Of a stretch of 64,000 nt of DNA, positions 1 to 11,300 are shown in pieces. A program made the position numbers and the translations under genes. The notes under the pieces were generated by a model. The model saw only the letters and a program-made list of their open reading frames with translations, did not search any database and was not told the origin of the DNA. This DNA comes from Phoronis australis (Eukaryota > Phoronida > Phoronidae). The stretch lies in contig NMRA01000054.1 of NCBI GenBank assembly GCA_002633005.1, positions 745,674-809,673 on the forward strand. The letters are read 5' to 3'. How positions within the stretch are numbered: position 1 is the stretch's first letter; every line of letters begins with the position of its first letter.

Positions 1-269
1 GCAGAATAGTAAGTAAAGATATGTCTAACTAAATTTCACCGTAATTTGTTGGCGAAAACAATTTACACAAAGTTTTAAACTCGTAACTTATCCCGCTGTC
101 CTCCAATATGGCCGACGCGATCCAAACAAAGTGACCCAAATTTCGCCACAAAACTTGCAATAACTTTACACTGCTTGCCACGATTTTGATACTTTTTCGA
201 TTTTTACTGAGTAGAATGTACTACCTTTCCGATGATAGTAAAGTACTTTTTCAAAACGAGGAAAAAAAT

Positions 270-735
270 AAAACCGAAAAAAAATGGTTCGACCCATATT
301 GGTTCCTAGGTTCGACCCGCCTACGTAGGAACTAAACACCAATGCTATTTTAACATACTAAGTACGCGTAACATTCCAAAAAATCAACGACCACTAACTA
401 CAAACTATAAATACACTACATATGCAAACGAATCACGAGATATTACTAATAAAACAAAATAATGAAGACTTTTCGAGCAAGCCATAGCACATTCAGTTAC
501 AAGGAAAAAATCAAGGCGGCGTTCAGGACAAGTTCCTGAACTGATGAGCCGGAAATGTGGGTACGGAAATAACCGATGACAACCGGTAATCATACACTCA
601 GAGAGAAGGGTCAAATACTGTTAAAAAATCGCTTTTGGCAAGAAAGGCGAAAAGAATATAAAGAAAGGGTGTCGAAAATAAGAATTTATGTAGTAAGTAT
701 TTTCGGATACTAGAACCACATGGGCAGTTTGCAAC
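270..735 (+). repeat. Dispersed direct repeat, copy 1 (pair with 21331-21795)
   Basis: Starting at TTCGACCCATATTGG and running to about CACATGGGCAGTT, this stretch is nearly identical to 21331-21795, with a few substitutions and small indels. Both copies stop matching soon after the shared CATGGGCAGTT. The second copy abuts an N gap, so bases 1-270 here may correspond to the missing sequence there. No coding domain is evident, so I cannot tell a mobile element from a segmental duplication. Confidence 0.8.
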
Positions 736-814
736 AAGGACTTTCAATAGTTTCTTTTTTGGGTTAACCCAGCTCGACACAGTGGGATGCCTTGTATACT
801 TTAAACCAGACGTG

Positions 815-954
815 CGTTCAGTAACGCTAGGACCTACGCTAGGACCTAGCTAAAATCGAGCAAAAGTCACGTGATCTAATTTAAAATACACGGCAATATC
901 TCACGTAATCTCGCAAAGTCTTGCTTTTTAGCGAGGTCCTAGCGTTACTGAACG
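815..954. mobile_element. Short MITE, family B copy 1
   Basis: About 140 bp bounded by CGTTCAGTAACGCTAGGACC and its inverse ending GGTCCTAGCGTTACTGAACG. A related element lies at 63431-63558, and right-half relatives (TCTCGCGAAGTCTTGCTTTT) lie near 27875 and 28725. No coding capacity, consistent with a non-autonomous inverted-repeat element. Target duplication not clear. Confidence 0.75.
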
Positions 955-2168
955 TCGGAGGCAGGTTTCACTGAACCCACTCCCTGTAAAAAAGAGCTAC
1001 ATGGAGCGTTGAAATGCACCCAGGACGGCAATGCAATTCCAGAGTTATTCTTAACTGACTTATTTTGAGAAAAAAATCCATTCGGAAGCACAGCAGTGGT
1101 CCAATTGTTGTCGAGTTTAAAATATGTCTACACACGCCAAATTGTGAACTTTCAAAGGGTTGAGTAGATATCAACACAGATGTCAACAAGAGCAACGCGG
1201 AGCGTTGAAATTTGCCCACGATAGCACTGCAATTAAAGGTGTGCTTCAATGAGTATGCTTTAGAATTATAAGAATGTCCATTAAACGCCGCATATTTCGT
1301 CAACTCATCCGAATTGAGAGAGTGGCGCCTTCTCCGCAAAACATAACTATTTGCAGAATTTCATGAAAGTAAGCTAACCCTAAGCTATAGAGGCAAACGT
1401 CAAAATAACATTAGGGGCTAATGCATGCTATAGTCCGATTTGTCTGTAACTCGTCATCTCTTGCCATTGTCGTCTCTCATGGCAGAGAGGCTAATTTTTA
1501 GCCGACCGGTCGTCGACCAATTTCCGACCGGTCGGACAAAAATTTGTGATGTGTGCTGTAAAGAAACAAATAAATTCCCACGCCTAGTCATATACCGACA
1601 GTGATGCACCCCAAAATGAGGTGCGTTTTATCCTTTGTCCCGTAAAGCGCAAGGCACTGGGATGCAGCCATTTAGCCAGAGGGTCACAGTAGCATTAAAT
1701 TTTAACCGCTTAATAAAACGACCCCAAGAGTCACTTTCTGACATTGAAAGGGGACCAAGGGTCGTTTTAGGACCATGGAAAATTAGGCCTAGTCAAGTTT
1801 TCTAGTTTGAGCAAAGATAGTTAGGATCTTGCGGCGTTGAGGACGACGAGTGGATGCTAGAGAATGCAGGGCGGAGTACGCTTCTGTTCTTGGTTTCATG
1901 AAATCCTTAAAAATGTCTCCACCTGGACATATGTTTAAGAAGCTGACAAGATTCCAACGACTGTAGTGTCATTTCTTCACGCGCTCAAATTTCCTCTCAT
2001 ACTCCATAAAAACGACACCGTTGTTCTTTTTCAAAATTTGATGCTATGAAATCGGTTTCCGACTTATCCTAAATTTACCATGGCCCAGCTGATCTGATAA
2101 TTCTTGGCAACATAAACACTCGTATTTCAATGCACAGACTTACTTTCTATCAAAAGGAAAATCGACAG

Positions 2169-2329
2169 GGATTGTGACGACCACTTCTATAACCCATGCA
2201 ACCCCGGCGGCTGCATATGCAAGCAGCCCTTCACGGATGTGGGAGACAGACGCTGACATTCCGAGTCAAGCCAGGGGTCATTGCAAAGATATTGGAGTTC
2301 AGCTGATTGAAAGGGGAAAGGACATTCAG
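2169..2329 (+). CDS. Alkaline phosphatase exon (HATP Mg-site segment)
   Basis: Exon runs from a CAG acceptor (ends 2168) to CAG|GTGAGA at 2330. The first two bases complete a Gly codon, so the preceding intron is phase 1 and the donor is phase 0. The product begins [20 protein letters not shown] and ends [12 protein letters not shown], matching the family block VTTTRVNHATPSAAYAHS through CKDIAYQL. The His and Thr of HATP are Mg-site residues in this family. The preceding exon, with the catalytic Ser, is outside the window. Confidence 0.93.
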
Positions 2330-5300
2330 GTGAGATTCGCACAGCGTAATGCAGTTGTATGCTTCAACCACGTATAATTAGAGAGAGAACAGAGATGCAC
2401 ACACTGATATACGTGAAAACTATAAAACGACCTCATTCATATTACACTGTGTGACCTTCACCCACAGGCCTGTGAGTAAGTAGCCAATGACTGTATTTTT
2501 GTATTAATTTTGTCTGCATAACCTTTATTGGCTGTAGTATATTTCTGACGTTCAAACGCATAGGGTAGGAATTTGATGAAACCCTAGACATTTGGACAAT
2601 AGTGTTATGGAGATGTGTTTTTGTAAGCAAAGAAGCAATACAATGGTTGTTTACTGTTCACAAGTTTACAAATAATACGAATTTTCGGGTTTTATAGTTG
2701 AACGTACGGAGTTTTGTTCCATGACAAGTAAAATGAGCCAGAGACCGTAAAATAGGCAGAAAATATTAAGACTGGAGGCACTGGTGGTCTTTAAAAGTCC
2801 AGTGCATTAGTTGTGGAAAGACAAAGTTGTCCGATAAAGTTTACTTTCTGAACATAGTAATGCGCATAGCTGGTACATTCATAAGGCAAAGCTCAGTATA
2901 AGACTCGGACACCATCCTTATCCTAAGACTGATACGCAAATATTACTTCGATACGTTGCTCTTCAGTATATGCCTTCATTTCCACTGGGTACAACTAAGT
3001 GAATTACATCAGTAGGTCCACGTTTTCCCCAGCTCCATGTTTGACAAAAAACCCACTTTACTGTTCTAATAATTTACGACGAAAAACGTTTTTCGATAGG
3101 TTCTCCTCGGAGGCGGTAGAGCGCACTTATTGCCGCACGATGCGACTGACCCCGAATATCCGAACGTGAACGGCACGCGACGCGACGGCAGACGACTGAT
3201 CGACGAATGGATTAAGGGGAAAAAGAACGACAAGTTCGCGTACGTTTGGAACAAGACGGAGTTGTTAAAAGTTAACCCTAAAAACACAGACTATTTGTTA
3301 GGCAAGTTGGCTACCTTTTCTGATTAGTTACGCACCTTCGCGATTAGGCGTGGGCATGCACGTTCGCTCTTTTTCATAATTACCGTTGATGTAGTGGTTT
3401 TGCTGTGTGTGCGGACATTTGCGTCAGGTAAACATGTCCGTGATTCTCATGTGTTAAAATTTGATTTTTGCTAAAGTGGTAGTAAATTTCTCCTATTCCA
3501 ATCTGGGTTGCTGACATCAATGAGCTTCTGAAATACAAACAAGAAACAGACAGCATTTATTTTGTCATGGCGTGTAAACTCATTACCTGCTGCATATATG
3601 CCTGAAGGACATTATGTTAAAAAAGCAAAGTAGGTTCCGACCTATATTTTTGAGGTAGGTCGTGCGGGTTTTTTAGTTTTTCACTTTTTCAAGAAAGAAA
3701 AACCCACCTGAGACGAGAAAGATAATGCGGTATTTGGCTCTTTTTACTCGGCGCTTGGCAAATCATGTCCATTCAAACCATGCTTACCCTTACTTACTTG
3801 CCTTGTGCGTAGTATAGTAAGAGGTTTAGGACGCCCGTTTTTGCAGCTCCTCGGTCAAAGGTCATAAATCCGAGAGGCAAGGTCAAAGGTCACATGGGAT
3901 GGACATCATCCGCCTACCGGACGGATGTGTCAATGACGTCACACCTCATGACGTAATAGGTTTAATTAGACGCGTTAGAGAGACACCTCGATCTTCATGG
4001 CATGTTTTTGCGGCTACAGTCGCAACGGATTGAGAGCCGAAATAAAAGAGGGATTACACTGCGTTCGCTAAGTGTCGTCGTTGTATATTGTTCTTATATA
4101 TCAAAAACAGATGCTGCGTATATTCCGCTACAAATGATAAGGGGATAACCACCTAACTCAACAACATATGTCGCGTAAAGTCTTACCTAGGTACCGACGG
4201 TACTAAACTTGTGACCACCTAAAATAAAACATAAAACTGATATTGTTTAAACGTGTATTAAAGACAAAGTAAATTCGAATACACTGCAAAAATCACCAAG
4301 ACGTTCAGACACCTTATCCGTAAAAGTAGTAAATTATTAGTAGCAAATTATTAAATGTCCCGAATTAAATGCTCAAAGGTCCAGTGCTGACGTGGTCGTC
4401 GAACACTTGTCTTTTGGGATAAAAGTAGGCGAACGCGCACCTCTCTTGCAGGTAGGTATACATAGTGTTATCGCCTCCTAACCGAGATCCTTTGTTGAGG
4501 ACCGAGCTACTCTTCGTGGTCTGAAACACTTTGAGATACCTCGCCTTGTCTATTCATTTCTCTGTCGTTGTACTCCTTTACAGCTAAAATGAGATTTACC
4601 GTCGTCCGCCCACACGTATTACGTTTTAGAGCAAAGCGCGATGCAGCAGTCCCCTTCAAATTCCAGTTTCAATAATCCGGTCGTGTGCGTGTCGCAAGCT
4701 TCGTTTTCTTCCGTGTCCATTCGCGGAAACCAAAGATGTTTTTCCCTCTCGAAAGCTGTTCGCATGTCTGGTTTAATCACGTCCTCAAGACAGTTACCGG
4801 ATATAGCCATGTATGCCGAGTCTGTGTCCATCTATCAATATTCGAAATCGGGTCTGTCGTCGACATGAAGTCGTAGTAAAACTCCAACATGCGCAACTTT
4901 GCGCACGGATAAACAAAGAAGCCTATTTGAAGCGGCAGTTTCAGGCGGATGGTCTCCTTTTTCATCTCCAATTCGTTGTAGTTGACGAGTCTAATTTTAG
5001 TCCTCCATTTGCAATTTAATGAGATTATGCATGTTTAAAGGTAGTTTAAGAAATGGGGCTATTCGGAGTGCTGTACTAGTGGTGATTGAATTGCACATGC
5101 GTCGTTGTCTGCATGTAAACAGCTGGTAAAAAGACGGAATTGTTGTCAAAATACGTCGACCCGCTAAGCCTTATTTTTGTTATTTTCCCTGGTGCAAGAC
5201 TTCTACAGGTGGTCACAAATTCCCATAAGACCCAGTAAGGTTACTACATTTCCATGGCATTGGGAGACTACATAACGTTACTTGGTAAGTTTTCAGCAAT

Positions 5301-8300
5301 CAGTTTCTATCGACATCGTTCGGTGATGTTATCCCCACCAGTTACCTCACTAAATAACGGGTTCATAATTATTGAGTGGGACTAAGTGTTGTTTTCGGAA
5401 ACTCACACGGGACTCGGATGCCGAGTAGGCTAGCAGCACATATTCACATATTGTCCTGGGTGGGAGTGCGCTCAATATAAGAGGTGTATGGTACGTGACG
5501 CTCAGAAGTCAAGGATGACTTTTTCACAGCAGTTTCTCTTCAAAGCTATGCTATGTCCAATAAAATTCTCTAGATGAGTGAGTTTCCTTATTTTATATCG
5601 AACCCCACCCCCAGGACTACCAGATTAGTTACCGAATTAACATGAATATGCTATTCAGTAAATATTGTAACATTGCATTGGAATAAAAATTGACACCTAG
5701 AATGAACTTTACTTGTTGAGATCAGAAGCACATTTTAGGTGCCATGAAAAATACACATTGTTACATCACTTTTAGCCTGTTTCACATATTTTAATTCAGA
5801 TCTTAGATAAGACTTCGGTACAAAGATTATTAGTTTCTACATATAAACATGAAGATGAAACGTCAAGTATGTTCTGCCTTACAAAGGTAGTTTTGTCTTG
5901 CATTTTCTTTTATAATTTGCTAATATTTCTCTGACTGTTCTGTTACAGGTGAGAGAAAACGACTGAAACCAGCCGCCTGACTGTCTATTTTACCTTTCGG
6001 ACAAAGTGAAAAGCAATCCTTCATCAATAACCTGAGAGAATTGAACGTAATTCAGAAAGTCAGCCCTTGATATGCCTGGTTATGGACTTCGTTGCATTGG
6101 AAAAATTACAATTGTTTTTAACAATGTTAATTCTTTGTATGTATGTGGTTGTTCAGTTTGCCATTTTGTTTTTAAATATACTGTTAATTGTTTATTCTGG
6201 AATCTTGTGCATAACACAGGGAATACTTCATTTTGATCGCTGCGCATTTCTATAGGTCAACAGGAAAATGACAGTTCGCAAGCGTATTCGGCAATCATTT
6301 TAGGTTTATAAAGAATAACCACAATTGCACTGTATGGGGCTTTAAAACTGAAGAAATGTTGTGGTTTCAATGATTGACCTATCGCAAGCTCCGCCCCTAT
6401 GCGAAAAGTCACGTGATACCCGACATTCGAACGAGATGTCAGAGGCAAATACACTGTCGCTAAACGACGTTCCTGGTGGAATCGATGAGTGTTTTTGCAC
6501 TATTTGAAAACGCTTCGACAGAGACAAGAGGCGATGCTTTTCAACAGTGAATCGTACGTTCATGATATGGGAATTTGTGAAGATGACGATGCAAAAATAA
6601 GTGCTCGAGAAGCCAGCGAAAATCCGAAGAACCCCTCGGCCTCGGGGCCACCTTCACCTGACAAATGACAAGGCCACTGATACGATATGTTCATGTAAAG
6701 CTGGGTATGTACCTTAACGTCGAATTATCTGAACGATTCCATAGATTTCATGATCTTTCGAATAAAATCGGTGAAGATTCACCGATATTTTTATTCTGTC
6801 GTCTGCCAATTTCGCCAAATGAAAAGTAGGTGGGACTCCTGGAGTAAAGTAGGTCATAGATTACAGACAACACATGCGCTATAGACTCTAATTAGATCAA
6901 TTCGATAGCTTTTCTAATCTTGTAACGAAATACTTTGATCAAAAAATTCAGGTTCATAGCTCAGGTACACACTCATCTCGTCCTGGGCAAACAGTTAGCT
7001 CCGGTAGGTCTAGGGCTGTGTCTAAGTAAAATTAATGTCTGGAATTCAGTGGCGGATCTAGGATACCACAGGGGGCCCAACATATGTTGCCTCGTGGAAT
7101 TGGGCAAAGTGCGATTGTATGTGCACAGGCTGCCCGAAAGTTGCAGGGGCCAGGGATGTAGACCGTTGGACCTTCTGTTCAGAAAATCTATCTGTGGACT
7201 AAAAAAAAAACAGGAACACGATTCCGCCGCGATCTGGGGTCTGAGCCCCCCTCTTCCATTACCGGTCCTAGTTACTGAACTCAATATTTCCTCACACTTT
7301 TGCTGTTTCATTTTGCTTGCGGCCGCCATCCTTTAAAAATAGCTGTCCCTTAATTTTCAAAGGCTTTGTTCGTTGTCTCCAATATAGAAAGTAGGTTTTG
7401 ACAACAGATCTGCACTGGATGGGAAGATCTTGCTGGTTAGCTGCAGTCAAAACCAATTTTTGTTCATTCAAGCACATTGCAGAAGCGATGCATATCCCTT
7501 CTGCACGGTACAAGCCCTCAAACCTAAAAACCAAAGGTCACGTGAAAACAGACATGATAGATTTCCATTTCAACGTGTAATAGATTTCCGGAAGACATCG
7601 GATAATCGGTATTTGTCACATAACCTTTGCCATTGGGCTTGGATTGTAATCTTACTAACCAATATCGAGTTGACTGCATAAACATTCAGCATTAATTGAT
7701 GTAACTGTCACTGATAAACCTGTTAGAAATCATTCCAAACAATAATACTGCTTTGATGTACGAAAACATCCAGAGTGCTGCGTCAAGTATCGTAACACAC
7801 ATCACAAGAAAGATTAACCCGACTAGCGACTGCGGCGAAGTCGACATTGGCAAGTACCTCAGTTAACAGGCATCGGTAGAATAAACATGGAATAATCGTT
7901 AAAATAATCACAAACCTTACCTTTGTATAAGGTCGGGCTTAGCACCCTTTTCACACAATTTCAGATTCAGTTGGCACGGCAAGCCATTTCACCATGTATT
8001 TAAAGGGCTCGCGAAATCGAGGCTGCTTAAACTATCACCACTACTTACTGGTTCCCTGCGTGCTTAGCCCAGCCAGCACGCAGGTATCACGCAGTGGCAC
8101 GCGCTTTAGCATTGGTCGATGTAACCTCGGCACTCATTGGTTAGCTTAACAGCACCGTGAAAAAATGGCGGACTGTCATGGAAGTGGCGCCTCGCAGTAA
8201 CTATTTCGTTTCTGCAGTGGTGTTTAATAGCCGCGTGCTTGAAGCACATAAATGTACAATAAAAATATATCTGGCCGATTTAACCGGTGTGTTATTCATA

Positions 8301-11300
8301 CTGTATGGATACAGGACACTGTTGTAAACAAAAGTCATCGACAGTAGAAAGATGCATTCCGGTCGAAAAGGCACAATCACAATTTCTATGCTTCACATTT
8401 CCTGAACATAAATTTTAAGCACCGATTTGTCTGTGCAACAGACCACATTTACATTTCAGTCCATCAGTCATGCCAGTTTTTTGCGTAAAGCGCTGCCTGT
8501 TTAGAATTCGACTAGCCAATCAGAAACGCCGGTGTAAAACAATTTCCCGAGGAATGTGATCATACCTGCTGGCGCGGCTACCGCCCCACCTAGCGGCACG
8601 CAGGAAACCAGCGAGTCACCACTAGTACGCGCGCCCTCTAGTTAATGCAAATTTTCCGAATTTGATATTAGAAACTAAGAAAATTGCCTAAGAGCTGTTG
8701 GTCGACAAAATAACACCAATTTTCATAACGAACAAGTCACAGTTGGAAAGTTATAATCGTCTCAAGGTAACTGTCATACAAAAATTAGAAAACTTTGGGA
8801 CTTTTTCGGCATCAATGACGTCTTTGATTTGTGACGTCGTGCTATTGTTGACGTACATTGTACGTAATCATTAATCATTTGTATAATGGACCTACTAATG
8901 GCTACCGGATGGAAATTAGAAAATTTGCTCGAAAATATGACATTATGTTTAGTGTGGTGTGTTAGTTGTATTTCTCAATTTGTTTTGAGAATGACTGATA
9001 AAGTAGTGTCTTTTGTGTGGAGCTTCATGTTCGGTAACGCAGACCATTGCACAAACATCGACGATGAAAAATGATTGGCCGAAGTCTTGGACGCTGCTAT
9101 CGCTCTCAATGAAGCGGAGCCTGATATTAGAGTAAAAGAAATCTACGATGGCTACATAAATGACTTGCGTTGCTATCAAAGTGAGTTGTTATGCCGAAAA
9201 TCTGAGGCAAACGCATAACCCACAAGCAAACAGCCCCCATCGAGTATTTCATAGAATGCGAGACGAAAAAGGCGACAAAAATCGAGCAGAACAACGCATG
9301 GGAAACCGCAGAGCCCCAGTTACTGGAGAGAAAAGATCCAATGTCGGCTACATGCAGTGCTAACAAGCCAGAGAAAACTCAGGTACAGGAAACCGATACT
9401 GATGTCGAAGAGACCATCGTTAGATCTCCAATTCCTTACAATCCAGACAGCGTTCACGGTCGACTTTCTGGAAAACGTTAAGCCCACTGGTCCCGCGGCG
9501 TTACTCCAGAGTGCAATTTGTCCTGCCAAACATGTCACCAGAAGCTTCTGTAGCCCTCAACGCGATGCTGAGGACATCGTGATTACGAAATCTCGCACCG
9601 ACAAATCAAGTGGCGTTGTATACATTCGTGAGGACGACGGCAACCCATATGGTGTCAATGCGACATTTTCTGATGCAGTATGCCTTGATGTTACAGAGAA
9701 CACCAGCACCTCCGCTTCCGCTTACGATGCACAAAATGTTAAACAGGGTTTCTTCAACAAGAAATTGAAGACGACTTTCAGAAAGAATGACCGCTCTACC
9801 AAAGTCTCCACAAGCCCCTCCACCAAAGGCCACAGTGTCGTTCCACGATGGCAAAGAATGTTGTGCTGCATTGCCGCCGAATATGAATAGGTAGAAGCTA
9901 ATGGACTAATTTATAAGCTCCGTGCTGAGCGATTTTCGTTTCTTTTTTGTTGTTTTTTAGATAGTATAAAATACGTATGCTGCACATCCATGTATTTCCC
10001 ACAGCCACCACTTTTCTGCTGTGAGCTGAATTTTAACCAGTGAGTGTGCTTAAATAAAATGCATAGGCAATTCAAGCGTTTCTCTGATTTTGGGCTGATG
10101 AGTACAGAATAAATAAACAAAAGCGTGCACACATAAATCAGATTACTAGTTGCAGATAACCCACTCGATTAACAAAATTACGCCACCAATATTTCTTCGG
10201 GACTGGAAAAATTGCGAGTTTCAATTACAACCTGTAGTCCAGCTTCAGCAGAAAGCGAAGAAATGCAGGAATGTGACTAGCAGAAGCATTTTCTTCTATG
10301 CAATTGCTGTTGCAGGGTTTTTATCTATCAACAGCTGGGCATTGGAGCTTCTTCCAATTTGCACGCCCCAGGGACGTGCAGACTTTTAATCATTTTGAAC
10401 TCGCTTCTATGAAAATTCTTGTCGTACACACATTCAAATTCCAGTAGAACTTACTAGAAAGCAGGTTGGTCTGTAAGTATAAGAAAACACCATCAATCTC
10501 AAAGCAACCGATCAACAAAGCTGTTGTTGAGTTGGGTGGTTATCCTCTTTCGTAGCGGAATATACACGACATTTGTTTTTGATCGATGAGACGACGACAC
10601 TTGGCCCACGCGCAATAAGGTACCTTTTGTTCTTATTCAGCAGCGTAATCCCTCTATTGTTTCGGCTCTCAGTCCGTTGCGAGGAGCCGCAAAAACGTGC
10701 CACAAAATCATCTAGGTGCCTCTCTAACGGGTCTAATTAAACCTATTACGTCATGACATGAGGTGTAACGTCATTGACACATCCGTCCGGTAGGCGGATG
10801 ATGTCCCTTCCAATTGCATCCATCGCATGTGACCTTTGACCTTTCCTCTTGGATTTATGACCTTTGACCGAGGAGCCGCAAAAACGGGTGTCCTAAAATT
10901 CTTACTATACTACTCTTGTGCATCTTTTTCAAAAAAAAATTGAGACCGCTGCTGAAATGCTTGGTGGTACCTTTTTCTTTAGTCTGTGAACGCAGATCTC
11001 AAAAATGAGTTTCGATGCAGACCAGGGGTCCGTTCCAAGAAACTGACTTAAGTTCATTTTTGACTTAAGCTTAAGATTTGTCTTAACTTCCAAACTTTGA
11101 AACTTCCACATTGGGTAAGGTAGTCACAATTAAGACAAAATTTATGTCAAACAATTAAGTCAAACTTAAGATCTCTTTTTTCAATTTGTTTTGAGACAAA
11201 TTTAACTTTTATTTTAAAATTTACTAAAATTTAAGATTTGTCTTAGCTAAGTCAGTTTTGTTGGAACGGGCAGAACTCCAACCAATTGTGTTTTTTGGCC

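Larger units (their letters stand above)
1..2168. other. Intron left of the first visible alkaline phosphatase exon
   Basis: No coding signal recognised. It contains a dispersed repeat (about 270-735) that recurs at 21331-21795 and a short MITE (815-954). Around 1500-1535 there is a compact run of CCGACCGGTCG-type palindromes. The remainder shows nothing I can name. Confidence 0.6.
3808..10914. mobile_element. Degraded Polinton/Maverick-type element with long TIRs
   Basis: A 7.1 kb element inside alkaline phosphatase intron 2. Inverted copies of about 400 bp sit at each end (3808-4175 and about 10515-10914). The right end reads, inward, AGTAGTATAGTAAG; the left end CGTAGTATAGTAAG. Both are flanked by the same 6 bp, CTTGTG (3802-3807 and 10915-10920). 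A 6 bp target duplication, long TIRs and an AG terminus are the established Polinton signature, and a polymerase B fragment is present on the minus strand at the left end. Autonomous Polintons are usually 15-20 kb and code for integrase, ATPase, protease and capsid-type proteins. None of those was recognised, so this is a deleted, decayed copy. A small MITE-like insertion (8047-8613) lies within it. Confidence 0.85.

Noticed and set aside
6935-7336. 133-codon plus frame and its minus-strand partner within the Polinton-type element
   Set aside because: Overlapping frames on both strands, no domain; CAGTGGCGGATCTAGG near 7049 looks like a transposon end but no inverse partner was found.
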